NCBI RefSeq assembly: GCF_024584705.1
Contig: NZ_CP097384.1
Coordinates: forward strand, 2,294,001 to 2,358,000
Direction: 5' to 3'
From: Blastopirellula sp. J2-11
GTDB lineage: Bacteria; Planctomycetota; Planctomycetia; Pirellulales; Pirellulaceae
Length of the DNA: 64,000 bases
Position numbers and translations under genes: made by a program. Below the pieces are notes generated by a model, which was not told the DNA's origin, made no database searches, and worked only from the letters and a program-made list of their open reading frames with translations. This document shows, in pieces, positions 1 through 8,277 of the stretch; position 1 is the first letter of the stretch; the number at the start of each line of letters is the position of its first letter.

Positions 1-369
1 CCGGCCAAGGTGAATAACGATTCCCCTCTGGAGGATGGTTTGTTTGTCACCTCCCAAGCCAGCAAGTTCGCCGCTCGCGGTGCGAAACAGGCGTACGACC
101 GCCTGGAATCGACCGCTTGGCTCACTCGGACCTGGGCAGACGCCTACGGATACGTCCTTGTGGCCACAGGACGCGCCGTCGTCATGGTCGACCCCATCAT
201 GAGCGTTTGGGACGCGTCGGCCGCTCAGCCGATCCTCGAAGAAGCTGGGGGCATCTTCACTGACTGGAACGGCGACCCCACGGCTCACCACCATGAGGGG
301 GTTGGTTGTAGCAAACGCGTTCATGCTGAAGTCTTGGCGATCTTGCGGCAGTTTCCGCGAACTGCCTAG
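1..369 (+). CDS. Inositol monophosphatase family protein, 3' part
   Basis: The reading frame is open to the left window edge, so only the C-terminal ~122 residues are present. They carry the second signature of the Mg-dependent inositol-monophosphatase superfamily, WDASAAQPILEEAGG, where the Asp binds metal, followed by the usual short C-terminal region. Members dephosphorylate inositol phosphates, histidinol phosphate or 3'-phosphoadenosine nucleotides in the cytoplasm. The N-terminal DPxDGT-type motif lies outside the window, so the substrate cannot be narrowed down. HisN-type histidinol phosphatase is one possibility, but hisDCB lie 53 kb away and offer no support. Confidence 0.85.
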   Translation, partial: PAKVNNDSPLEDGLFVTSQASKFAARGAKQAYDRLESTAWLTRTWADAYGYVLVATGRAVVMVDPIMSVWDASAAQPILEEAGGIFTDWNGDPTAHHHEGVGCSKRVHAEVLAILRQFPRTA

Positions 370-472
370 TGGGGGGTGAGTAACGGCTAAGTCCTCCTGT
401 CTAATTCTGAACGGATTGGACATTCCAAGCCTTTCTTCTGCTGTCCATTCTTGGATGGCCACCGGAACAGAC

Positions 473-680
473 CCCTGTTTTTTCGGTCTGAAACCTGGGA
501 CCGGACTGGACCCCGTTTTTTCGAGTTGAAACCTGGGACCGGACTGGACCCCGTTTTTTCGGACCGAAACCTGGGACTGGACTGGACCCCGTTTTTTCGA
601 GTCGAAACCAGGGACCGGACTGCACCCCGTTTTTTCGGACCGAAACCTGGGACCGGACTGGACCGCGTCGTTTTTTTCTA
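473..680. repeat. 38-bp tandem repeat array (~5.5 copies)
   Basis: A unit starting CCCCGTTTTTTCG recurs at 473, 511, 549, 587 and 625, with a decayed copy at 663, always exactly 38 bp apart. The shared core AAACCTGGGACCGGACTGG starts at 491, 529, 567, 605 and 643. From the second copy on, the five bases after TTTTTTCG alternate AGTTG, GACCG, AGTCG, GACCG, so the real period is probably 76 bp. The period is not a multiple of three, and the open frames across it on both strands are low-complexity by-products. I take it as noncoding. Function is unknown. Confidence 0.9.
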
Positions 681-1105
681 GGGGAGTCTCCCACGGATCT
701 CCGCCAACAGGATCCAGGCGCCGAAGTTGGAAAGTTGGGTTTACCAAGTCCAAAGCACGCATGGTGCATAGAATCCCCCTCTCGCCCATCTCTTCGACCG
801 GCGGCGCAAACGTGATTCGGCGGTTCATCCTCAGCCATCAATCGACCCCAACTCCGTGCGCAATGTCAACCGACAATCTTTTCTCTCCCCCGTTGGTCGC
901 GGGCTCTGCTGACGGGCGATCTCTACGAATCTCGGTAAGAAAATTTGCGCAGATGTAAAAACTTTTTGCGCAGAAGTTGATTGACCGTGAAGAGGCGATC
1001 GAACTACGGTGAGAAGCTTCGCACGTCTAATTCAGTGCAATGCGTGGATGGACGCATCGGAATGGACGCGCTCCCCTTCCCTGGCGTTCCCAAGAACAGG
1101 ATTCG
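681..1105. other. Intergenic stretch, no gene seen
   Basis: Together with the tandem array this fills the 0.7-kb gap between the monophosphatase and esterase genes. Short open frames here have no recognisable domain or convincing ribosome-binding site. The only structure I see is a 10-bp direct repeat close to the esterase gene, listed separately. Confidence 0.6.
944..974 (+). promoter_or_regulatory. Direct repeat TTTGCGCAGA x2, possible operator
   Basis: TTTGCGCAGA occurs at 944-953 and again at 965-974, a 21-bp offset, or about two helical turns, which would place both copies on the same face of DNA. The pair lies about 130 bp upstream of the exported esterase gene in an AT-richer stretch. 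That suggests a binding site for a dimeric or AraC-like regulator. No promoter hexamers are clear nearby. Confidence 0.35.
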
Positions 1106-2437
1106 ATGAATAGGACCGAGATCGTAATGCGGAATTTATCTCGATTGCTCGCGGCCAGTATGGTTGCGATTGGTCTGCCTTGTCTGTCGGCGTTAGGGCA
1201 GGTTCCCGAAGCGAACTACAACGAAGCGAAAGTCCCGAAGTACGAACTTCCTGACCCGCTCCAGTTTGCAGACGGCGGCTCTGTCGCTTCGCCGGAGCAA
1301 TGGACCGAGCAACGTCGTCCGGAGCTATTGAAGCTGTTTGAAGAGCATGTTTATGGTAAGTCGCCGGCGGCGCCTGACAAGCTGAAGTATCGGGTCGTCG
1401 CCGAGGATGACAATGCGCTGGATGGCCTTGCGATCCGTAAGCAGATTGAGATTGTTCTCGCCGAACAGCCGCAGCGCGTGACGATGAACATGCTGTTGTA
1501 TGTGCCGAAAACAGACCGGCCAGCCCCCGTTTTTTGGGGATTGAACTTTCGCGGAAATCAGACGGTGACCGCTGATCCCGAGGTCCTTATCACGCCGAAT
1601 TGGGTGGCCAATGGAACGCCCGGCGTGGTCAACAACAAAGCGACGGAAGCGTCTCGCGGCGTCTATACTGGTCGCTGGCCTATTCGGCGGATTATCGAAT
1701 GCGGCTTTGCCGTCGCTACCGCCTACTGTGGCGACATCTATCCCGATCACCGCGACGGGCGCAGCGATGGAATTGTCCCGGCGTTCTACCGGCCTGGTCA
1801 AGTCAAACCTGATGCGAACCAATGGGGGTGCATCGCCGCTTGGTCCTGGGGACTGAGCCGCGGTTTGGATTATCTGGAAGAGGACCCGGACATCGACGGC
1901 AGGCGCGTGGCCGTCATGGGACATTCGCGGCTTGGCAAAGCGGCTCTCTGGGCCGGAGCTCGCGACCCAAGGTTTGCGTTGACCATTTCTAATAACTCCG
2001 GATGCGGGGGCGCCGCGTTAAGTCGTCGCGCGTTTGGAGAAACGGTCGAAGTGATCAATCGGGTCATTCCCTATTGGTTCTGCGAAAACTTCAAGCAATA
2101 CAACAACAACGAAGCGGCGCTGCCGGTCGATCAACACGAGGTCATCGCTTTAATTGCGCCCCGGCCGGTTTATGTCGCCAGCGCCAGCGAAGATTTGTGG
2201 GCTGATCCCAAGGGAGAGTACTTGGCGGCCAGATTTGCCGACCCTGTCTATCGGCTGCTAGGAACCAGCGGGCTCGGTGGAGACGCGGCGTCCGAGACGC
2301 CTCCGCCGGCCAATCAATCCCTGCAGCAAGGGGTGATCGGCTATCACATGCGAGAGGGGAAACACAACATCGTCGAATACGACTGGGACCAGTATATGAA
2401 TTTCTTCGCTCGACAATCAAAGAAGGAATCTCCCTAA
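1106..2437 (+). CDS. Exported glucuronoyl esterase-like (CE15-type) hydrolase
   Basis: This is an alpha/beta hydrolase of about 443 residues with a signal peptide (residues ~8-31, ending near ALGQ), so it acts outside the cytoplasm. The nucleophile motif GHSRLGKAALW (Ser ~274) resembles the G-x-S-R-x-G-K motif of carbohydrate esterase family 15. A conserved NNSGCGG stretch follows, and the catalytic His is probably in REGKHNI (~420). CE15 enzymes cleave ester bonds between lignin and glucuronoxylan. Starts at 1106 or 1127 both keep the signal peptide; the upstream frame to 1040 would bury it. It stands alone, with a direct repeat upstream. Confidence 0.8.
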   Translation: MNRTEIVMRNLSRLLAASMVAIGLPCLSALGQVPEANYNEAKVPKYELPDPLQFADGGSVASPEQWTEQRRPELLKLFEEHVYGKSPAAPDKLKYRVVAEDDNALDGLAIRKQIEIVLAEQPQRVTMNMLLYVPKTDRPAPVFWGLNFRGNQTVTADPEVLITPNWVANGTPGVVNNKATEASRGVYTGRWPIRRIIECGFAVATAYCGDIYPDHRDGRSDGIVPAFYRPGQVKPDANQWGCIAAWSWGLSRGLDYLEEDPDIDGRRVAVMGHSRLGKAALWAGARDPRFALTISNNSGCGGAALSRRAFGETVEVINRVIPYWFCENFKQYNNNEAALPVDQHEVIALIAPRPVYVASASEDLWADPKGEYLAARFADPVYRLLGTSGLGGDAASETPPPANQSLQQGVIGYHMREGKHNIVEYDWDQYMNFFARQSKKESP

Positions 2438-2498
2438 AAACTCCAGCCGAGGGCAATTTACAGGGACGGCGCCTGTGCGGTTTCCCTGTTTCGAACTC

Positions 2499-2526
2499 TT
2501 GACATATCGTAATGTTCCGATATATT
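2499..2526 (+). promoter_or_regulatory. arsR promoter with embedded palindromic operator
   Basis: A consensus -35 TTGACA (2499-2504) and a -10 TATATT (2521-2526) are 16 bp apart. Between and overlapping them is the palindrome ATATCG-N8-CGATAT (2504-2523). A repressor bound here would block RNA polymerase, which fits autoregulation by the ArsR-family protein encoded directly downstream. Confidence 0.75.
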
Positions 2527-2548
2527 AAGAGGAAGAGAGGAATCGAAG

Positions 2549-2866
2549 ATGGCTGGAACCAAGCTAAAACTGACAACTTTAGAATCGCTGGGCGAAGCGG
2601 CGGAGTGTTTGCGTATTTTGGCGCATCCTCACCGTTTGCGCATCGTGCAGATGCTGTTACAGGGTGATTACACCGTTGGCGAACTGGCCGAAGCGTGCGA
2701 GATCCCCAGCCCGATGGCTTCAGAGCATTTGCGGCTGATGCAGCGTTGCGGTTTTCTCAGCAGTCAAAAGGAAGGTCGCAAGGTTTACTACCAAGTGGCC
2801 GAGCCTCACCTGCAAGATATTTTGCACTGCATCGAGAGTCGATTTGGCGTAAAAGCGGCGACGTAG
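2549..2866 (+). CDS. ArsR-family winged-helix transcriptional regulator
   Basis: This 105-residue protein is all ArsR/SmtB-type winged helix: LAHPHRLRIVQMLLQG (~24-39), recognition helix PSPMASEHLRLMQRCGFL (~53-70), and wing EGRKVYYQV (~75-83). A strong GAGAGGAA sits before the ATG. Such repressors usually lose DNA binding on sensing metal or reactive sulfur. There are four cysteines (20, 50, 67, 94), but none falls cleanly at the redox pair of the sulfur-sensing BigR/SqrR group, and no metal-binding CxC is present. The neighbouring persulfide dioxygenase/rhodanese and TauE genes make a sulfane-sulfur or sulfite response likely; this is inference. Confidence 0.9.
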   Translation: MAGTKLKLTTLESLGEAAECLRILAHPHRLRIVQMLLQGDYTVGELAEACEIPSPMASEHLRLMQRCGFLSSQKEGRKVYYQVAEPHLQDILHCIESRFGVKAAT

Positions 2867-2882
2867 GGTCGCCCCTTTTTTT
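2857..2882 (+). terminator. Rho-independent terminator overlapping the arsR stop
   Basis: GGCGAC (2857-2862), loop GTAGG and GTCGCC (2868-2873) form a 6-bp GC-rich stem followed by CC and a run of T. The stop codon of the regulator lies in the loop. It separates arsR transcription from the next gene, which then needs its own promoter. Confidence 0.6.
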
Positions 2883-2888
2883 GTGAAA

Positions 2889-2910
2889 ATATGTCGTAAT
2901 GTCGCCATAT
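2889..2910 (+). promoter_or_regulatory. Second operator-like palindrome
   Basis: ATATG (2889-2893) and CATAT (2906-2910) flank a core TCGTAATGT, which also appears as TCGTAATGT inside the arsR promoter palindrome. It lies 35-56 bp upstream of the persulfide dioxygenase start. The shared core suggests that the same ArsR-family repressor controls both promoters. Confidence 0.6.
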
Positions 2911-2944
2911 TACTATTTAAATGTTTAAGGAAGGAGTCAGGTTG

Positions 2945-4366
2945 ATGTTGCTCCAATACTTTTACGATCCGGCGCTGGCGCACGCTTCGTATTTGGTCGG
3001 ATGTCAAAAAAGCGGCGAGGCGATCGTGATCGATCCCGGCCGCAACGTGCAGCCCTATCTCGACGCCGCTCTCGCGGCCGGCCTGCAGATTGTCGGCGCG
3101 GCTGAAACGCACATTCATGCCGACTTTGTCTCTGGCGCGCGGGAGTTGGCCGATCGCGTTGGCGCGAAGCTCTATCTTTCGGACGAAGGTCCGGACGATT
3201 GGAAGTATGGCTATGCGGCGGAGGTCAACGCCCAACTGCTGAAAGATGGCGACGCGTTCTACGTGGGCAAGGTGAAGTTGGAGACGTTGCATACGCCTGG
3301 CCATACGCCGGAGCATGTTTCGTTTGTGCTGACCGACGAAGGGGGGAGCGCATCCGAACCAATGGGGATCTTCACAGGCGACTTTGTGTTTGTCGGTTCG
3401 ATCGGTCGGCCTGACTTGCTGGAAACGGCCGCCGGAGTGGTCGGCAGCGCCGACCAAGGGGCTCGACAACTGTTTCAATCGGTCGCCAAGTTTCTAGAGT
3501 TGCCCGATTACTTGCAGGTCTGGCCTGCTCACGGCGCCGGCAGCGCCTGCGGCAAAGGGTTAGGCGCGATTCCTTCGAGTACGGTTGGTTATGAGAAGCG
3601 ATTTAACCCGGCGCTGCAGTACGCTGACGAGCAAGCGTTCGTCGACTACATCCTGGCCGATCAACCGGAGACGCCGTTCTATTTCGCCGTCATGAAACGG
3701 GTCAACAAAGCAGGGCCGGCGCTGCTGGCGAGTCTGCCCTCGGTCGGGCCGATGGATACGATCATGCTGCAGTCGGTCGCCGAATTAAATTTGGTGATTG
3801 ACGTGACGCCGTCGGCCGACTTCGCCGCTGCGCATGTGCCCGGCACGATCAACATTCCGGCCAAGATGCTGGCGCAGTGGTCCGGCTTCTTGGTCGATTA
3901 CGAGCAACCGATTTATCTGATCGTGGATGGTCAGGCGTCGCCGGATTGTCTGGCGTCGTTGCGTGCGATCGGCGTCGATCAGATCGGCGGCTACTTTGAT
4001 GCGAGCGCAGTTCGACAATCTGGGCTGCGGGTGCAATCCTACGCCAGCGCCACGCCGCATCAGCTGCGTATGCAAATCGAACGGCGCGAAGCGACGTTGC
4101 TTGACGTCCGTTCGGCCGAAGAATTCGGGCGCGGGCATATTCCCGGCGCCCAACATCGCTTTCTCGGTAAGTTGCTGCGGACCATCGGCGAACTCGACAA
4201 GTCGCAGTCGTATGTTGTGCAATGCCAAAGCGGCGCGCGGTCGGCGATCGCCGCGAGTCTGCTGCAACGCGGCGGTTTTGACGTGACGAACATGAGCGGC
4301 GGCTTCCAGGCGTGGAGCGGCGAAGATCTGCCGATCATGCACCAGTGGTCTGGCGCCGGCATATGA
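2945..4366 (+). CDS. Persulfide dioxygenase-like MBL protein fused to two rhodanese domains
   Basis: About 473 residues. The N-terminal half is a metallo-beta-lactamase fold of the ETHE1/Blh type, with THIHADF (metal ligands His56, His58; Asp60), HTPGHTPEH and GDFVFVGSIGRPDL. These oxidise glutathione persulfide to sulfite. Two rhodanese domains follow. The first (~residues 262-350) lacks the catalytic Cys loop; the second has CQSGARS and should transfer sulfur. The start at 2945 is preceded by GGAAGGAG with 8-nt spacing; an ATG at 2921 has no such site. Sulfite made here could leave through the exporter encoded 28 bp downstream. Confidence 0.9.
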   Translation: MLLQYFYDPALAHASYLVGCQKSGEAIVIDPGRNVQPYLDAALAAGLQIVGAAETHIHADFVSGARELADRVGAKLYLSDEGPDDWKYGYAAEVNAQLLKDGDAFYVGKVKLETLHTPGHTPEHVSFVLTDEGGSASEPMGIFTGDFVFVGSIGRPDLLETAAGVVGSADQGARQLFQSVAKFLELPDYLQVWPAHGAGSACGKGLGAIPSSTVGYEKRFNPALQYADEQAFVDYILADQPETPFYFAVMKRVNKAGPALLASLPSVGPMDTIMLQSVAELNLVIDVTPSADFAAAHVPGTINIPAKMLAQWSGFLVDYEQPIYLIVDGQASPDCLASLRAIGVDQIGGYFDASAVRQSGLRVQSYASATPHQLRMQIERREATLLDVRSAEEFGRGHIPGAQHRFLGKLLRTIGELDKSQSYVVQCQSGARSAIAASLLQRGGFDVTNMSGGFQAWSGEDLPIMHQWSGAGI

Positions 4367-4394
4367 CGATCGTGTTCGGTAAGGGAGCGGCGCC

Positions 4395-5204
4395 ATGTTG
4401 GTCCTCGCACTATTGTTCGGCGCGATCGTCGGACTTTCGCTCGGTCTGACCGGCGGCGGTGGAGCGATTTTCACCGTGCCGCTGTTGGTCTATGGTTTGG
4501 GCGTTTCGATGCGTGACGCTGTCGGCGTTTCTCTGGCCGCAGTTGGCGCTACGGCGCTGGTTGGTTTCCTCACGCGCTGGCGTCAGGGAGAAGTCGAAGT
4601 TCGAACCGGTTTGCTATTTGCCGCGGCCGGCATGTTGGGGGCTCCGCTCGGAACGTTGCTGGCTAGAGGGATGAGCGAAGCGGTGCTGTTGTCGCTGTTC
4701 GCCGCGTTGATGTTGATTGTCGCCGCAAGACTGTGGCGAAAATCGGCGACGCCGCAAGTTGCCTGCGAAACGAACCAAGACGCCAGCCAATCAACTTGCC
4801 GGCGTGATGAAAGCGGCGCGTTGGTGTTGAATTCTCGTTGCGCCGTCATGTTGTTGATCATCGGCTTGCTAACTGGCGCATTGGCCGGCATGTTTGGCGT
4901 CGGCGGCGGCTTTGTGATTGTGCCGGCGCTCGTTTTCTTCACCAATATGCCGATCCACAAAGCGGTTGGCGCATCGCTAATGGTGATCGCCGTGATTAGC
5001 GTCTCCGGCGTCGCATCGCATCTGATCGCGGGAAGAACGATCGAACCGATGCTGACGGCGCTGTTTATCGCCGGAGGAGTCGCCGGCCTCTTCGCCGGCC
5101 AGGCGATCGGTCGCCGCCTGTCGGGCCCTGCCCTGCAAAAAGGATTTGCAGCGGCGATCGTCGCGGTGGCGATGTTTGTGATCGCCAAGACGTTATGGGC
5201 GTAA
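4395..5204 (+). CDS. TauE/SafE family sulfite/anion exporter
   Basis: A 269-residue polytopic membrane protein with two homologous halves. The first begins GAIVGLSLGLTGGGGAIFTVPLL and the second GALAGMFGVGGGFVIVPAL; both carry the glycine-rich signature of TauE/SafE. Family members export sulfite, sulfoacetate or related anions. It starts 28 bp after the persulfide dioxygenase stop on the same strand, so the two are probably one transcript: oxidise persulfide, then expel sulfite. Confidence 0.9.
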   Translation: MLVLALLFGAIVGLSLGLTGGGGAIFTVPLLVYGLGVSMRDAVGVSLAAVGATALVGFLTRWRQGEVEVRTGLLFAAAGMLGAPLGTLLARGMSEAVLLSLFAALMLIVAARLWRKSATPQVACETNQDASQSTCRRDESGALVLNSRCAVMLLIIGLLTGALAGMFGVGGGFVIVPALVFFTNMPIHKAVGASLMVIAVISVSGVASHLIAGRTIEPMLTALFIAGGVAGLFAGQAIGRRLSGPALQKGFAAAIVAVAMFVIAKTLWA

Positions 5205-5322
5205 AGCGACTTTGCCGCTGAGGTGTTAAGGGGATCAGGGGGGACCATCTTTTTCATTACGTATTCGGTCGGACCACTTTTGAGAAATGCCGATTGGTTG
5301 ATATATTTTTCATGGAGAAATA

Positions 5323-6297
5323 TTGAATCGACCGGAAAGTTTCGCAATGGAAGACTTGGCCAGAATTCTAGAAGTGCGGCGGAAAATGCGCCTTCATGTC
5401 GACACTTGGAAGACTTTCCTTTCGGCGCCGGCCTGGTTTCGGGATCGAGTCATGGCGCTCGATTACCAGGATGAGTCGGATGACGACTGGGAGTATGCGG
5501 AAGCGTTGCTCACCGAGTCGCTGCACGACGGCGACTGCCGCGGCAATTATTTCATCTCGATCCTGGAAGATTGCGACACCCGATATTCGCTGGAAGCCGA
5601 TTTTGGCGCCGGAAAGTTTCTCCGCAGCAGTCAGCCTGGCAATATCATTATCGGCGACGAAGAATCGGTCCAAAAGCTGCAGGGAAAGGGCCCCTATCAC
5701 ACCTACATGATTTTCATCAAAAAGTGCGTGGTGGACGATTTTTTTCGAGAAGCGACCCAAAGCGATCAAGGATTGCCCGAGCATCTGCTGCGAATGTCGT
5801 TTCGGGACGAAAAGCTGAGACTCATCACGAAGCAGATTTTCCAACACTTTCGTCAGCCCCGGAATGTGGGGCGAAGAATGATCAAAGAGTATTTGCAGAA
5901 CCAGGTTTTAGAGCGGTTGCTGGCGATCTCCGGAAAGAAGATAAATCGGCTGACGAGTGACGATACGCTGCAGCCGACGCGCCTGATCGATATTTTGGAT
6001 TACATGAGAGAGCACTGCACCGAAGACCTTAGTTTGAATCAGCTCGCCGAGCATGCGAACGTTAGTCGCAGTCATTTTGTCCGGCTCTTTCGTCAGACAA
6101 CCGGCGAATCTCCAAAACAGTTTTTGTTGAAGCTCAAACTAGAGCGGGCCAAGCAACTGTTGGCGACGGCTCCGCATCTTTCGGTGCTCGAAGTTGCACG
6201 GACCTGCGGCTTTTACGATCAGTCGCATCTGGCTCGCGTGCTTCGGCAGGCCGAGGGGATTACGCCCACGCTTCTCCGCCGCGAGCCTTTTTTCTAG
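5323..6297 (+). CDS. AraC-family transcriptional regulator
   Basis: Up to 324 residues. The C-terminal ~100 residues are a classical double helix-turn-helix: LSLNQLAEHANVSRSHFVRLFRQTTGESPKQFL, then LSVLEVARTCGFYDQSHLARVLRQAEGITP. The N-terminal ~200 residues do not match a ligand domain I know. Two starts are possible: TTG 5323 behind GGAGA, or ATG 5347 behind GGAAAG. The inducer is unknown. No co-oriented partner follows directly; the nearest downstream gene is a DUF1559 gene 470 bp away. Confidence 0.85.
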   Translation: MNRPESFAMEDLARILEVRRKMRLHVDTWKTFLSAPAWFRDRVMALDYQDESDDDWEYAEALLTESLHDGDCRGNYFISILEDCDTRYSLEADFGAGKFLRSSQPGNIIIGDEESVQKLQGKGPYHTYMIFIKKCVVDDFFREATQSDQGLPEHLLRMSFRDEKLRLITKQIFQHFRQPRNVGRRMIKEYLQNQVLERLLAISGKKINRLTSDDTLQPTRLIDILDYMREHCTEDLSLNQLAEHANVSRSHFVRLFRQTTGESPKQFLLKLKLERAKQLLATAPHLSVLEVARTCGFYDQSHLARVLRQAEGITPTLLRREPFF

Positions 6298-6770
6298 TTT
6301 GAATGGGGCCGCCATCGCCGCCAATTTGGCGGTGAAACGCCTGCGATTGCCCAGCTTTTGATCAAGCCGTCTGCCTCTGATTTTGCGTCCAATGAGTCGA
6401 ATATCCTCATCCCTGCGTCACGTGAGAAAAAGTGATGCGCCCCTGCTCTGTGATGCGGCCGCTTTGATTCGCCGCAATTGATTGCTGTGAAAGCACTTGC
6501 GCTGTTTTGGGGCCATCTGTTTTTTGTCGTCTTTGTCGCCTGCCAATCGGCGACGGCATCGCTTTTGCAATTTGCCAGGTCCACTGTCGTCTGGGCTGCC
6601 ACGACATCCCACCTTGGTTTTTGCCTGCATTTATTTGTCGCCGTATTAGTTGGTCTATCCCAGCAATCGAATCTGGACATCGCGGAAGGGAGAGAAGCTT
6701 CTCGCCATTCTCCGATTCAAACGTCCGTCGATTGAGCAGCCAGCTTTGGCTATTCCACTTTGGAGAATCC
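6298..6770. other. Intergenic stretch, no gene seen
   Basis: It holds short dyads only: CCGCCAA-T-TTGGCGG (6318-6332) just after the AraC gene, without a T-run, and the perfect 12-bp palindrome GAGAAGCTTCTC (6692-6703) about 70 bp before the next start. An open frame at 6478-6735 is hydrophobic but has no clear ribosome-binding site. I see no promoter I would trust. Confidence 0.5.
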
Positions 6771-7742
6771 ATGAAACGCGCCGCGTTTACTTTGGTCGAG
6801 TTATTGGTCGTGATCGCGATCATTGGAGTCCTGATCGCGCTGCTTTTGCCCGCCGTCCAGCAGGCTCGCGAAGCGGCGCGCCGGATGAGCTGCAAGAACA
6901 GTCTGAAACAGATTGGATTGGCCTGCCATAACTATCACGACACTTTTAAGGCGCTGCCTCGCTCAGGAGCGTACAAGACATCCGGTGGATTTTTTGGCGG
7001 CGTCATTGTGGATCGAATGAACGGCCCGAATGTGGCGTTACTTCCGTTCTTGGAAGGCGGCAACACCTATGATCTGTATGATCAAAACGAGAACTGGATG
7101 CATGCCAACAACGCGGCGATGAAAGACAAAATGCCGACATTATTCGTTTGCCCGTCTAATCCTGAGGGGGGAATTCCGTTGGCCGTTGCGGATCCAAGAT
7201 TTGAGGGATTTCAGACCCCGGATTACTGCTACTCGACTTTGGCCGTCGAAGAAACGGTGAATCCCACTGCACAAGATTTTCCAGGTGCATTCCCGCTCGA
7301 CAAATGGAATAAGTTTTCTAATATCACCGATGGACTCTCTAACACGCTGCTCGTGTACGAGTCGGCTGGCCGAAATCATTGGCGAGCCAATCGATATGAG
7401 ATGTCAGACTCTCTCAAATCGCTCGGACTCTATAACTGGGGAAGTCGGTGCGAAACCTGGACCAACCCTGTCACGCAAGCGAGTCAGCTTGGCGCCTTTT
7501 TCAAATTCACCTTGGTGATGGACGCGACCAACCCCACCGGCGCCCAACCCAGCATTGTCCAGTTTGCTGGCGGGTTCATGAACGTGAGCAACATTTACGG
7601 CGCCCCTTACTCTTTCCATACTAGCGGCGTGCAGTGCGTTATGGCGGATGGTTCGGTCAGATTTCTAAGTGAGAGTATGGACCGAGCGACGATGGTCGCC
7701 CTCTGTTCCGCCCAGCAGGGTGACATTGTAGGGGGTAACTAA
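6771..7742 (+). CDS. DUF1559 prepilin-like protein (copy 1)
   Basis: 323 residues from an ATG behind TTTGGAGAA. The N-terminus is a type IV prepilin-like leader and helix, [37 protein letters not shown], processed or anchored at the inner membrane. Then come [19 protein letters not shown] and a mixed beta globular domain ending in [14 protein letters not shown]. This is the DUF1559 family, greatly expanded in planctomycetes and of unknown function. The frame extends upstream to 6507, but the prepilin motif fixes this start. Its stop overlaps the ATG of the next gene by one base. Confidence 0.95.
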   Translation: MKRAAFTLVELLVVIAIIGVLIALLLPAVQQAREAARRMSCKNSLKQIGLACHNYHDTFKALPRSGAYKTSGGFFGGVIVDRMNGPNVALLPFLEGGNTYDLYDQNENWMHANNAAMKDKMPTLFVCPSNPEGGIPLAVADPRFEGFQTPDYCYSTLAVEETVNPTAQDFPGAFPLDKWNKFSNITDGLSNTLLVYESAGRNHWRANRYEMSDSLKSLGLYNWGSRCETWTNPVTQASQLGAFFKFTLVMDATNPTGAQPSIVQFAGGFMNVSNIYGAPYSFHTSGVQCVMADGSVRFLSESMDRATMVALCSAQQGDIVGGN

Positions 7743-8185
7743 TGCGCATCGTAACGAGCCAAAGAACTATTTCCGCGGGATGCGTCGCGCTGGCGATGCT
7801 GTTCAGTTCGGCAGGCTGCGCCCGCAATGATTGGCAAGCTAGAACCTATCCCGTGACAGGAACGATCACCGTCAACGGAACGCCACCCACGGGGGCGATG
7901 ATCAAACTGATCAAGCTGGGGGAACCGGTCGACTCGCGTAAGTCCGACTGCTGGGCGCTCGTCAAAGAGGATGGCTCCTACAGCTTTTCCACCTATGAAG
8001 TGGGAGACGGCGTTCCTAAAGGCGAGTATGCGTGGATTCTTCGCTGGCCTCAAAATTCGATGCAGCTTGTTCCTGACAAGTTGGGTGAGGAATTTTGGAG
8101 TTTGGAAGAGCCTTATATGACGGTGACGGTCGATGGGCGGATGGAACTCTCGCCCGTCGAGTTGACGAATGTAAAGCTGAAATAA
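7742..8185 (+). CDS. Small lipoprotein paired with DUF1559 copy 1
   Basis: 147 residues. A signal sequence ends in the lipobox SSAGC (Cys26), so it is probably lipid-anchored. The rest, starting YPVTGTITVNGTPPTGAMIKL, resembles the carboxypeptidase-regulatory-like (transthyretin-type) beta-sandwich seen in many small planctomycete lipoproteins. The TAATG overlap with the preceding gene implies translational coupling. Molecular role unknown. Confidence 0.8.
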   Translation: MRIVTSQRTISAGCVALAMLFSSAGCARNDWQARTYPVTGTITVNGTPPTGAMIKLIKLGEPVDSRKSDCWALVKEDGSYSFSTYEVGDGVPKGEYAWILRWPQNSMQLVPDKLGEEFWSLEEPYMTVTVDGRMELSPVELTNVKLK

Positions 8186-8277
8186 CCGAAACCCCGCTTC
8201 GCATTGGAGCGTCGCCGCTGCGATGTCCTCTTTGGGGGCCGCAGCGAGCTGCAATCCTGAACTCGAAAAACTGTAGA

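Noticed and set aside
473-680. CRISPR array
   Set aside because: Units are contiguous with one constant period and no unique spacers, and there are no cas genes in the window.
401-841. Open frames on both strands across the 38-bp array, giving repetitive Arg/Gly/Pro/Phe-rich proteins
   Set aside because: The repeat period is not a multiple of three, there is no ribosome-binding site, and the sequence simply reflects the DNA repeat.
1325-1924. 199-residue frame opposite the esterase gene
   Set aside because: It lies entirely antisense to a well-supported gene and has no domain or ribosome-binding site.
6478-6735. Small hydrophobic ORF between the AraC and DUF1559 genes
   Set aside because: It has a GTG start without a ribosome-binding site, no family resemblance, and overlaps the upstream extension of the DUF1559 frame.
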